Below, piece by piece: positions 48,132 to 59,284 of a stretch of 64,000 nt of DNA; the first letter of the stretch is position 1, and every line of letters begins with the position of its first letter. Below the pieces are notes generated by a model that saw only the letters and a program-made list of their open reading frames with translations, was not told the DNA's origin and ran no database searches. Source of the stretch: Primulina eburnea (Eukaryota > Streptophyta > Magnoliopsida > Lamiales > Gesneriaceae); NCBI RefSeq assembly GCF_022965805.1, contig NC_133101.1:42507642-42571641 (forward strand), written 5' to 3'. The translations under genes and the position numbers were made by a program.

Positions 48132-50286
48132 TGAAAGGGATCGAATAAGGTGACCGAAAAACACAACGGAAGCTACAAAATTTTCGAAAATCACATTTTC
48201 TTGCAAGGAAATTTTCGGCCACCATGTGTACTAGTGTAGCATATACAAAAATCTCAACTTTCAAGCATAGGGTGTTGAGAAAATTACCTATCAATCTCAA
48301 AGATTGATTGTGGCTCCAACTAAGGTGTAAACACCTTAGCTCTTGAAGGTAGACAATCTACAAGCTTCACCTTTCTTTTGGACTCCTTTCTTCCAATCAA
48401 GCCCACCACTAACTAGCTAGAACCCTTCTTATTTTGCACTAGAAAAATAAGAAGATTATTCAAAGAGAAGTGATTTCTTTCCTCAACAATTGAAGAAGAA
48501 AATTGAGAGAAAAACTTGGAGAAAAATGTGAATAGTAACTCGGCCACTATTCATGCTAGGAGAGAAGGAGAGACATTTTTTTGGTTGTGGGAAAAGTTGT
48601 TCCAAAAAGTTGCATGCCATGCCTTGAAAACACAAAAAGTAGTCTCCCAACCTTTCACCTCCCATGCATGCATATTATATGGTTTTTAATCAAATTAAAA
48701 CCTTGGACTAAATTTTAATTATCTCAAACATATTTGAGACTAATTAAACATTACTTGAATTTACCCAAGTCCCACTAGTTAAATAATTATTTTAATAGAG
48801 CTCTTCAAGACTCAATATAATTTAATTAATTCAACACTTGAATTAATTTAATTATTTAGACTCTACTAGGCCCACTAGTGTTTAATTAATTCAACACTTG
48901 AATTAATTTAATTTAGTCCATAATAATGTTTATGAAAATCACAATTTTCAATTACATTATTCACTTGGCCAATTTTAATTTAGGAACACTTCCTTAAATT
49001 AAAATTTACATTTCTCTCATAGAAGTCATACTTCTATTTTTCTTTACACTTATAAACTCATTTATAAGTCGTTCAACACATTGAACTAATTTCTCCTTTA
49101 TAGAAGTCATACTTCTAATTTTCCTCAGGCTTATAAACTCCTTTATAAGCCGTTCAACACATTGAACTATTTTTACTTCTCAACGGGATCTAGAAAGCTA
49201 GTACTTGTGTGGCCCTCAATGGTTCATTGATACAACTAGCCGTGGGTTCACATCTCTATGTGATTCGGACTAAACATGTCCTTATATGAGCATACCCCAA
49301 TTGCTCCATTCTTATTTATCAACACCTTGATAATAAGAACGTCAGAACTCAAGTCTGATAGTACCCAACCAATCACGTTAAACGCCTAGCAGCATCGCTT
49401 ACGTGATTCCCTAGGTATCACATGATAGTGCCTGCAAGAACCATTCAATTATGGTTAGCGTACAGTACGGTCCCTTCAACTCATATATCCCGATCGATTC
49501 GACAACCATTGGTTTATCGAGAGTTGTCAATGAATCGATACTATGTGTCATGTCGTAGTTGCATCGATGGTGTAATCTATGAAACCCTTTCATAATTACC
49601 ACCATACTCTGGCCAGAGATTTCGATCTACATACACATGATAACACATAGGATATCCATACCCGAAGGTAAGCGGTGAATCCCCGACTACAATGCATCGA
49701 CTCCTATGTGTTTCGACAGAACACCCAACCTTGCCACCTGATGACCCCATAAGAGTCGGTAAACAAGTCAAAGTGTAATTCTAGCACATAGAGTCTCAAT
49801 GTTGTCCCGGGTCATAAGGACTAATTCTGTACAACCATAAACTAGGACATTTCCACTCGATAAGTGAGAACCACTTGGAAAGTCCTTTTATGGAGGGTTG
49901 TTCAGTGCACTCTACAAGGAGCACCTATCTGCATGTTCGGACATCACAATGTCCCCTACCAATGAAACATGGTACTCACATCGCAGATACTAGTCTCGAA
50001 CTCTAGCGGCCTATATCCTTCTTAGTGGCGGCTGAATCGACTAGGAACCGTTTAGAATATACAGTATTACAAATATGAGTTTCATGATACTCATCATATG
50101 AGCATCTCATATTCTTTCTACTATTTGTATATTCAAGGGCTTTATCTATGCAACTAGCATGGGTATACAGATAAAGATGTGCCATAATAATAATCTCAAA
50201 CATTATTAAAATAAAGATTGCTTATACATAGAGTTTAATTGTGAACACTCGGCCAACACTTGGCTCGACGGGCACCTACTCTAACA
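48132..50286 (-). repeat. CopC 5' LTR
   Basis: 2155 bp, same ends and nearly the same sequence as 40912-43066; includes the ~80-bp tandem duplication. Confidence 0.95.
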
Positions 50287-50716
50287 CATATACCCTTGCA
50301 ATGGCCGAAAATGAAATACACAATTCTCTCCAATTTTCTCTTCAACTTTTGGTAGAGGAAACAATACACTTCTTAAAGAAAAATGCTCTAATTTTTCTAG
50401 TGCAAAATAAAAGTGGTTCTAGCTTATTAGTGGTGGGCTTAATATTTGAGCAAGGTGGGCTCAAAGTGAAGCTTGAAGATTATCTTGCCATTCAAGAGCT
50501 TAGGTGTTTACATCTTAGTTGGAGCCATCATCAATCTTTTAAGATTGATAGGTAAATCTTTAAAACACCCTATGTATGTCATAGTTTGTGTTTTTGTATA
50601 TGCTACACCCTAGTACACACGGTGGCCGAAACTTTCATGCTAGAAAATATGATTTCCGAATTTTTGTTGCTTCCGTTGCGCTTTGGGTCACCTAAAAATC
50701 GATCCCTTTCATTAAC

Positions 50717-52956
50717 AAGTACAGAACTATTGTAGATTTTTACCAGGTGATGGTAAAATTAGGACCTGAAATGGCTGTAGAATGAATAATGTACGGTAAG
50801 GATTCTTGATTTGAATTCATTTGATATCCGTATTACCTATGACTCGATGATAATCGAGAGGAATGAAAAGATTCCTTATGTATCTAGTTCATTTCTGAAA
50901 CTGAGTGTATCAGGGACTGATTTGACAAGTAACAAGAGAATTGCTAAAGTTTTCCCAGAAGAGATTTCAGGTTGCCTTATACCAGGGACATTGATTTCAA
51001 CCTTGAGGTGGTAACAGGTATTGGTTCTTATTTTTAGAACTCTGTACAGGACAACACAGAGGGAATTGAATTATCAGTTAGAAGATTTACTGCCTGAGAG
51101 TTAGAGTTACATCTGATAATGTGTTTTCTGTAACATACTTTAGTTGTGTTTATGGGTTGAAAAATCATGTGTTCAGAGATATTCTGTTGATTTTGTGCTC
51201 ATTGTATCTATGATATCGTGATATATTCGCAGAGTATGATTGATTAAATCGAACAGTTGAAATTGTATTGAATATTCTGGGAACTGAGATTGTTGTATAC
51301 AGAATTATTAGGATATGAACATTGATTGCAACAGATTGTATTCAAAGTCTGTGATATCTGAAGATAGTATACTGATTGATTGTAGCACAGTTGAGACCGT
51401 GATCAGTGGATGAGAACGATATTGAAAATGGCAGAACTTCAGAGATGTTAGAAATTTCAGAAATTGCGTTTTATGCGTCTACTAGATTATCGTAGATGAT
51501 TGATATTACGACTCTGATCCGATATTATTATCATTCTGAATTTGTGTTTGATACTGATTGTTATGAACCGTTGAGATTATATACATGTTCAGAAATTTGA
51601 TCAGACTGTTCAGAATTTGATTTCGATAGTCAGAACAGAGTATCAATCAGAATACCAGGTAGGTAATACTTTATTTTATATAATTAGCTGATTTGTTTGT
51701 GCAGAATAATTCGAATCTGAAATGACAGATAGGGTCAGAAGCGCACAGTAGTGGATTCAATATTATTCTGGTGACATGAAATGTATAATAATTCGAACAG
51801 ACAGTTTTGATATAAATAGATGAAATCAGTTAGAGCAGAATTTGTATTGAAATGTCTGAATCACTGACAGATGAAGACAGAATGATAGAAACCAAGAGAT
51901 TGGTTATATAGATCATTGATCCCTGAATAGAAATGGGAGTACATTTCTATGGATCTGGTGATGGAATGACCAAAATCTTGCCAAGACACTATGATATGAT
52001 TATTATTGACAGATTTTTTGAATTTGCATATGTTATGTTGTACAGGATGATGTACAGATATGAACAGACGGCTGAGATATATATCAGAAAAGGGGTCAAA
52101 TTGTATTGAACTGTCAGAGATGATTACATTATACTATGATATTTAGTTGATTTTGTACTTTTGGCAGAGTGTATAGCGAGATCTCTCATCGATTGTCTAT
52201 AGATTGATGGATAGTCGAAGCGAACTATCCTGATACTAGAGGATATCCAGGAACTGTAGTGCTGGATTTTAGCACTAGTTGACACGATTTATTGTCAATG
52301 GTAAATTAATGCACAATAATAGCTATCAGATGAGTATCAGAATAGCTTTAGTCAAGGTATTGTACAGTGAGAACTGCAGATTTCCTTTGTATGGGGATGA
52401 TATTGCGGTGATACATGAGATCGAATTTGATAGAATCAGAGATGTGATAAGAAAATGAAACTGATTCAAAAGCAAAGGAAGACAACTTGGAATTGATATT
52501 AAATATGCCAGCGCCGGACGATGACTGTAGGTATTTGAGGCCGAAGATTGAATATATCTTTAACGAGGAGTAACAGATTTGGTAACAGATGATGATATTG
52601 AATTGTTATGAGTTATCGACTGGTATAGAAGGTTATTGTATAACCAGTATTCTGAGATTGATTCTATCAGAAATTATTTCGAGTAGTATAACGATATTAT
52701 ACTTCTTGAATTCCTATTCCAGATGGAAAGCAGGAATCCATGAAAGAATGAAAATTTAGAATGAAGACTATTCTACTGTTGGAAATACAGTAAACTCAGT
52801 AGAGTATTGAAAGAATCTACCTGAGTGACAGAATCTGATATGAGACTGAGATTTCAGAATGATTTTATAGAATGAGTTTTCTGTTTAATCTCTATTATAC
52901 ATTTCTTTCTATATCTGATTTGATTGCCTGTGATTTCGAGGATGAAATCGAATATT
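50717..52956 (+). pseudogene. Gyp0 eroded pol region
   Basis: Follows TTAAC (50712-50716) and continues from 4516. Fragments still resemble Gyp2 pol: near 50730 the region before RT (GPEMA), near 50950 FPEEISG, near 51940 the start of the integrase core (ACATTTCTATGGATCTGGTG). There are many stops in every frame. Collinear with Gyp1a 22240-24540. Confidence 0.72.
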
Positions 52957-52969
52957 AGGGGGGGAGAAA
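52957..52969 (+). other. Polypurine tract of Gyp0
   Basis: AGGGGGGGGAGAA-type purine run immediately before TGTAATGCCC. Confidence 0.8.
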
Positions 52970-53090
52970 TGTAATGCCCGAAATTTTATTTCCTGTAATA
53001 TAAGATTAATCTGAAATGATTTTTTTATTAATTGATGTGATTATGGACGAAAGGAATTAGACCGGGAAAGATGAGAACAGGCGCGAAATA

Positions 53091-54703
53091 TGTAATAGCC
53101 AAGCCCGGTGTACGGTACGGTTTAAGTTTTCTTATGTTATGGATTTATTGATTAAGTTTTAGTTTAGTTGTGATGTTAAGAGTTGTGATTATGGGCCATA
53201 GTATTGTTGGTTATTTTTTCTTGAGGTGTGGTTGATATTGTAGTTGTTGGTTGTTGCGTTGTTTCAGTCTTTTGGTTCGATTTTAGTTGCCTTAGATTTT
53301 ATATTGGCCGTGGCAGTACCGCACCCGCACTCAGTGTAAGGACCGCACCCGCGGTCATAATTCTTGGATTTTGTTGGTTTTGCCGTGGATTCACCGCACC
53401 CGCGGTGATGTTAGTACCGCACCCGCGGTGTAGACCGCACCTGCGGTAATTGCAGGACCGCACCTGTGGTCGTCGATTTCAGAATTTTTGGTGGAGTGCC
53501 GTGAGCTTACCGCACCCGCGGTACAAGAGTAGCGCACCCGCGGTGATGAACAGTAGAGGTATGGTCGAGATTTAAAGTGCTTTTTGGGTGAGTTGACTTC
53601 ACTTTTCCCCTTTTCTTTCCTCTTCATTCTCGACTTCTCTCTTGTAGACAAGGGTTTTCCCTCATTTCTTTCACTTCCCATCTTTGATTCAAGCTTCTAG
53701 TTGGATTTTCGAGTTGAGACCGAGGTTCTTGGTTGCTCTAAGAAGTTAAGGTAAGCTTTTGGTTGTATTATTTCTTGGTTTTTAAGAAGAGATGATATGG
53801 GTTTGTTGTATTTGTTGGTTTAATGGATTATTTGGCTTAGGTTCTTGGTTATTGAGTTGATGATGGTTCTATTTATGGATTATTGTTGTAGGATTTCAAC
53901 CAAGTGATTAGTGGAGGTGTTCTTGTGGTTTGTAAGTGGAATTTCATCCCTTGTGCTCACATGATGTATATGTATTGTATTTCAAAGATTTTAATGTGTT
54001 ATTCCCTTCATTGGCTTCATAATTATGCATTGATTCACTAGTATATCTATTGGAGGCATTGTATGTCTCAATTGTATTGAAAAGGGAATACAAAGAGTAT
54101 AGTTTCCAAAGTGTTTGATAAATGTCAAAGAGAGATAATTCAAATGTTTTATGGATTGATAGATACATAGTCAGAGATTGCATGCAATTAGTTGATCAAC
54201 GACCATAGGCTTATATCCCTCAGAGTTGTCGATTTATATCGATGGGATACGAGCACCACAGACAGAGTTACTATTGATATCAATCCATACCAGAGAAAAG
54301 AGAAATATCATCTCATTGTCATTGTTATTTATGATTCATAGATTGATGGTATTCAACGTTTTTAAAGCTATGATTTTCAGAGTATGCAATGTCTATTGCT
54401 ATGTAAGAGTTCCACTTGCTGAGTTTTATACTCATTTCAGTTTATTCATGTGATGCAGATAAGAGCGACGGGCCGGGACGTTGACTGTGGACAGGGGGGT
54501 CATATGCATGCCATGTTGGAAGGAATATTTTTGGACATGATCATAAGAATGATATTTTGTATTTTTGCTTTGTCATTTAAATGATCATGTATATATTTTA
54601 TTGTAAAGATGTTTGAAGAAATGTATTTTGAAACTTCTTCCATATATTTGAAAGAAAATTTTAAATTCCGCTGTATTTTATTAAATTGGGTCGAGGTGAC
54701 ACA
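53091..54703 (+). repeat. Gyp3 5' LTR
   Basis: 1613 bp. It has a 51-bp segment (about 53350-53400) missing from the 3' LTR and bounded by copies of the array motif. A leader with AGGTAAGCTT at 53749 and a possible acceptor TTGTTGTAGG near 53885 follow. Confidence 0.92.
53315..53555 (+). repeat. CCGCACCCGCGGT array, Gyp3 5' LTR
   Basis: About eight units in 240 bp. No clear TATATA box follows; GATTTAAAG near 53569 is a weak candidate. Confidence 0.88.
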
Positions 54704-54708
54704 TTTAG

Positions 54709-54720
54709 TGGTATCAGAGC
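54709..54720 (+). other. Primer-binding site of Gyp3 (tRNA-Met)
   Basis: TGGTATCAGAGC five bases after the 5' LTR. Confidence 0.92.
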
Positions 54721-54836
54721 ACCGTTCTTCGGACCAATGCATATGACTTCGTCTACTTTCAACTGTCCGGGTATGTTTTCTTTGCATCTATCCATTGTTA
54801 TTTATTGATATGTCTTTTGTGAGCACATTGTAGAGT

Positions 54837-55775
54837 ATGCCTCCTAAGAGGAAAGCTGTAGAGGGTGAGGATAGTTCTTCCTCGAGAGTTGTCGACGAGT
54901 TCGGCAAGTTGCTTAAGGAGCAGGCCAAAGTTCATAGTGAGCAGATTCAGCATCTGCTTCGATTGCAAGGTACAGGACAGGGTAGAGGCCAAGCAGCTCA
55001 GGCAGTTGGCACTGATGCCTTCTTTTCTGCTTTCAAGAGAATGGATCCACCGGAATTCGCAGGTGGCACTGATCCGTTAGTGGCTGTCGAGTGGGTCAAA
55101 GCGATTGAAGCAATCTTCGACCATCTCCAATACGAGGATAAAGACAGGATCAGCTGTACAGTATTCATGTTGGTTAAGGCTGCACGTATCTGGTGGAATG
55201 CGACCAAGGTTGGTGTTGATCTACCGGCTTTGAAGTGGTCAGAGTTCACAGACCTGTTCTATGACAAGTACTTTCCCGACGCCCTTCGAGCTAGGAAGGT
55301 GACTGAGTTCTTGGAGCTTCGACAGGGAGGCATGAACGTCGATGAGTACATTCTCAAGTTTGAGGAGGGTTGCCTATTTGCTCCGTACATTGCTTCAAAC
55401 GACAAAGACAAAGGCGCTCACTTCATTCGAGGCCTTAGAGCATAGATTCGGAGGGATATCAACATTTCCAAGGCTGTGACTTTCAAAGAGATCGTGTCGA
55501 AGGCGTTGTTGGCCGAGCAAGACGAGAAGGATATCGCCAGAGAGAGGCAGGAGAGGCATCAAGCTATTGCTCAGAGAGGCCAGGGCTCGAATCAGAGAGG
55601 CAAGGATCGTTTCAAAGGGAAGGGTAAGGTGGAATCAAGTCCTAGACCACCGTCAGTTCCAGTTGATCCCGAGAAGCCTTTGTGTCCTAAATGCAGCAGA
55701 CATCATCGAGGAGAGTGCAGATTTGGCACTCATAGTTGTTATCGTTGTGGCACTGCAGGCCACATTGCTAAAGAT
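54837..55775 (+). pseudogene. Gyp3 gag
   Basis: ATG at 54837 (MPPKRKAVEGEDSSSS). Gag core: FKRMDPPEFAGGTDPLVAVEWV, WWNATKVGVDLP, FYDKYFPDALRARKVTEF, LRQGGMNVDEYILKFEEG. One in-frame stop, TAG at 55443-55445, interrupts it just after FIRGLRA; the same frame then continues. The zinc knuckle CYRCGTAGHIAKDC (CX2CX4HX4C, near 55737-55778) is complete. Gag and pol form a single frame in this element. Confidence 0.9.
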
Positions 55776-57690
55776 TGTCCAAGGGGAGCGAGCAAGGATA
55801 AAGTACAGGGTCATATCTTTTCGATGACCAAGGAAGGTATAAACCATGATTCTTCTTTGATCTCTAGCGCTATTTTAATTTCAGGCAGAGTAGCTACGAC
55901 TTTGATTGATACAGGTGCTACTCATTCTTTTATGTCTGAATTATTTTTGAGATCGTTGGGTATAGTTCCTTCTGTTCTTCCCCTCCAGTTCAATGTTGTT
56001 TTGCCTTCGGGGGACGTGTTGTGCCCGACTTCTATTGTTTATGCATGCCCTGTTCGTATTGAGGAGCGAGTTGTTTTTGCTGATTTGATTGTTATCCCGA
56101 TGGTTTCCTTTGATGTTATTCTTGGCATGGATTGGCTGTCGACCTATCGTGTTGTTATTGATTGCGTTGCTAAGATGGTGACCTTTGCAGATGATGGCAT
56201 TAAGGGAGGAGTTCTCACCAGTGCAGGTACTTCGCTGGTCCTTCCTTTTATATCTTGTCTTGAGCCTGAGAAGTTGATGTGTAGAGGTTGTGATGTATTT
56301 CTGGCTTCTATTGTGGATGTGGATAGAATGATTAAGTTGAATATTGATGATATCGATGTTGTGAGGGAGTTTGCCGATGTGTTTGAGGATGATGTGCCGG
56401 GTTTGCCGCCGGATAGAGATGTTGAGTTTGTTATTGATCTAGCTCCAGGTACGGTTCCTATTTCTAAGGCTCCGTACTGAATGGCCCCTACCGAGATGAA
56501 GGAGTGGAAGACGCAGTTGCAGGATCTTTTGGACAAGGGTTTTATTCGACCAAGTTCTTCGCCTTGGGGATCTCCGGTTCTGTTTGTCAAGAAGAAAGAT
56601 GGGTCTTTGCGGTTGTGTATTGACTATAGGGAGCTCAACAAAGTAACCATCAAGAACAAGTATCTGTTGCCACGGATAGACGATCTATTTGACCAACTTC
56701 AGGGTGCCACTGTATTTTCGAAGATTGATCTTCAGTCTGGCTACTATCAATTGAAGGTTAGGGAGTCTGATATCCCTAAGACAACGTTCCGGACCAGGTA
56801 CGGTCATTATGAGTTTCTTGTGATGTCTTTTGGTCTGACCAATGCTCCTTCAGTTTTCATGGACCTGATGAACCGTGTGTTCCAGCCTTATTTGGATAGC
56901 TTCGTCATTGTTTTCATCGACGACATCTTGATCTATTCCAAGACCAGAGAGCTTCATGCAGAGCATCTCAGAGTTGTTCTCCGATTGTTGAGGGAGAAGA
57001 GGTTGTTTGCCAAGTTGAAGAAGTGTGAGTTCTGGTTGGAGCAGATTTCTTTTCTAGGCCATGTTGTTTCGAAGGATGGCATAGCTGTTGATCCAGTGAA
57101 GATAGAGGCAGTTCAGAAATGGCCTATTCCTACTACTGTTTCTGAGGTACACAGTTTCCTTGGTTTGGCGGGTTATTATCGACGTTTCATTTCAGATTTT
57201 TCCAAGATTGCCTTGCCATTGACCAATCTGACGAGGAAGACTGTGAAATTCGAGTGGTCCATTGATTGCCAAAGTTCATTCCAAGAGTTGAAGGATAAGT
57301 TGACGACAGCTCCTGTTCTTTCATTGCCCAGTGGTTCAGAGGATTTTGTTGTGTATACCGATGCGTCGAAGAAGGGTCTTGGTGCAGTGCTGATGCAGCG
57401 AGGTAAGGTTATCGCCTATGCTTCTCGCCAGTTGAAAGATTATGAGAAGAATTATCCGACGCATGATTTGGAGCTAGCAGCTATGGTTTTCGCCTTGAAG
57501 ATTTGGAGACATTATTTGTATGGCGAAAAGTGTGAGATCTTCACAGACCACAAGAGTTTGAAGTATCTGTTTTCCCAGATGAGCTCAATATGCGACAGAG
57601 ACGGTAGTTAGAGCTTGTTAAAGACTATGATGTGACGATTAGTTACCACCCAGGGAAGGCGAATGTTGTAGCAGACGCTTTGAGCCGTAA
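55776..57690 (+). pseudogene. Gyp3 pol: protease, RT, RNase H
   Basis: Same frame as gag. The protease site LIDTGATHSF is near 55905. An in-frame TGA at 56478-56480 (CGA to TGA) precedes the RT. The frame 56481-57611 holds RT with FIDDILIYS near 56913 and RNase H ([28 protein letters not shown]). A one-base deletion near 57580 shifts the frame within FSQ…, and a TAG lies nearby in the old frame. RNase H ends in the new frame (YHPGKANVVADALSRK, from 57632). Confidence 0.92.
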
Positions 57691-59244
57691 GTCAAGTTTT
57701 TCTTTGAGTTCTTTGATTCAGAGACCTTTGTTGATGGACTTGCAGAGAGAGGAGTTTGATTTGGTAGTTCCGGGGACCATTGCTCGTCTATCAGCGTTGG
57801 TCATTCGGGCTACATTGACGGACATGATCCGTAGAGAGCAGACTGATGATGTTCAGTTGGCAGAGTTGAGGGCTAGAGCAGAGGAGAGAGGTAACTCAGA
57901 GTTTGGGTTGAATGGAGACGGTTGGTGACTTTTAGAGGCCGTATTTGTGTTCCTGTTGGTGATGATATTCGGCGAGACATTTTGACTGAGGCTCATACCG
58001 CGCCATATTCGATACATCCAGGCAGCACCAAGATGTATCAGGATCTTCGTCGACTTTACTGGTGGCCAGGTATGAAGAAAGACATTGCCGTATTTATTTC
58101 TCAGTGCCTAACTTTTCAGCAGGTGAAGATTGAGCACCAGAGAACTGCTGGGGCATTGTTGTCATTGCCGATTCCTCAATGGAAGTGGGAGCATATTACG
58201 ATGGACTTCGTGACTGGTCTTCCCAGGACGCAGAAAGGTTTTAACTCTATTTGGGTTATTGTTGATTGATTAACCAAGTCAGCGCACTTTCTTCCAGTCA
58301 AGACGACGTATTCTATGAACCAGTATGCCGAAGAGTACATAGCAGAGATTGTTAGACTTCATGGTGTTCCAGTGTCGATCGTGTCTGATCGTGACCCTAG
58401 ATTTACTTCAGAGTTTTGGAAGAGTTTGCACAGAGCTATGGGTTCACGGTTAGCTTTCAGTACAGCATATCACCCTCAGAGCAACGGTCAATCAGAGAGA
58501 GTTATTCAGATTCTAGAGGATATGCTCAGAGCTTGTACTATCGATTATCCTGGTAGCTGGGATTCCAAATTGCCTCTTGTTGAGTTCACGTACAATAACA
58601 GTTACCAAGCGACGATTGGTATGGCACCGTATGAAGCACTTTATGGCAGGAAGTGTAGATCGCCCTTATATTGGGATGAGGTTGGCGAGAGGAAGATGTT
58701 GGGTCCAGAGTTGGTCCAACAGACAGCTGATGTTGTCGCTGTTATTCGAGAGAGGATGAAGACAGCGCAGTCGAGACAGAAGAGCTATGCAGAGGTGCGT
58801 CGCAGACCGTTGCAGTTTGAGGTGGGCGATCATGTGTTCTTGAAGATAGCACCTCTTAAGGGTGTGATGCGGTTTGGCAAGAAGGGAAAGTTGAGTCCGA
58901 GATTTATTGGCCCGTTTGAGATCTTGGATAGAGTCGGTGATCGAGCTTACAGGTTAGCCTTGCCGCCAGATCTTGATAGAGTTCACAACGTTTTTCATGT
59001 GTCAATGCTCAGGAAGTATATTGCAAATCCTTCCCATGTTCTTCGCCACGAGCCATTGGACTTGACGCCGAATTTGACGTACCAAGAGATTCCGGTTCAG
59101 ATTTTGGACCGCAGAGTTAGAGTTTTGAGGAGCAAAGAGATCGGCATCGTCAAAGTTCTTTGGAGGAACCATTTGATCGAAGAGGCTACGTGGGAATCGG
59201 AGAATGAGATGAGAGAGAAGTATCCTGAGTTGTTCGTGCAGTGA
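57691..59244 (+). pseudogene. Gyp3 pol: integrase and chromodomain-like end
   Basis: A second one-base shift near 57920 and a TGA at 58267-58269 (CGA to TGA) break the frame. The integrase zinc finger HPGSTKMYQDLRRLYWWPG ends with QCLTFQQVK, where the last Cys is Phe. Core residues: MDFVTGLP, SDRDPRFTSEFW, NGQSER (D, D, E present). The C-terminus IVKVLWRNHLIEEATWESENEM is chromodomain-like, and the protein ends at 59244. Confidence 0.92.
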
Positions 59245-59271
59245 CGTCAATTTCGAGGACGAAATTCCTCT

Positions 59272-59284
59272 AAGGAGGGGAGAT
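59272..59284 (+). other. Polypurine tract of Gyp3
   Basis: AAGGAGGGGAGAT next to the 3' LTR. Confidence 0.85.

Larger units (their letters stand above)
40912..50286 (-). mobile_element. CopC: recent, complete-ended copia element
   Basis: 9375 bp with perfect target duplication CATAT (40907-40911, 50287-50291). Two LTRs of 2155 bp each. Sense order: 5' LTR 50286-48132, primer-binding site 48129-48117, leader to 46314, gag-PR 46313-45063, deletion, end of INT and RT-RNase H to 43081, 3' LTR 43066-40912. By eye the LTRs differ at four positions, making it probably the youngest insertion in the window. The coding region is nonetheless broken at many points. Confidence 0.95.
4522..50711 (+). mobile_element. 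CopA: Ty1/copia element expanded to 46 kb by insertions
   Basis: Bounded by a perfect 5-bp target duplication TTAAC (4517-4521 and 50712-50716). The 5' LTR starts CGTTAG rather than TGTTAG (a T-to-C change) and the 3' LTR ends CTTTCA. Own segments in order: 5' LTR (4522-5463, 14212-15326), leader (15327-17115), gag-PR (17116-18621), INT (26633-27563), RT-RNase H (37761-39255) and 3' LTR (39270-40911, 50292-50711). Insertions account for the rest: Gyp2, Gyp1a, CopS with Gyp1b, and CopC. Several stops and frameshifts make it non-functional. Confidence 0.92.
39270..50711 (+). repeat. CopA 3' LTR, split by CopC
   Basis: Parts 39270-40911 and 50292-50711, about 2.06 kb. Joining across CopC reproduces the CopA 5' LTR sequence CTCCCATATACCCTTGC seen at 14908-14924. 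The AGTTC site that holds Gyp2 in the 5' LTR is empty here (about 40195). Confidence 0.92.
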
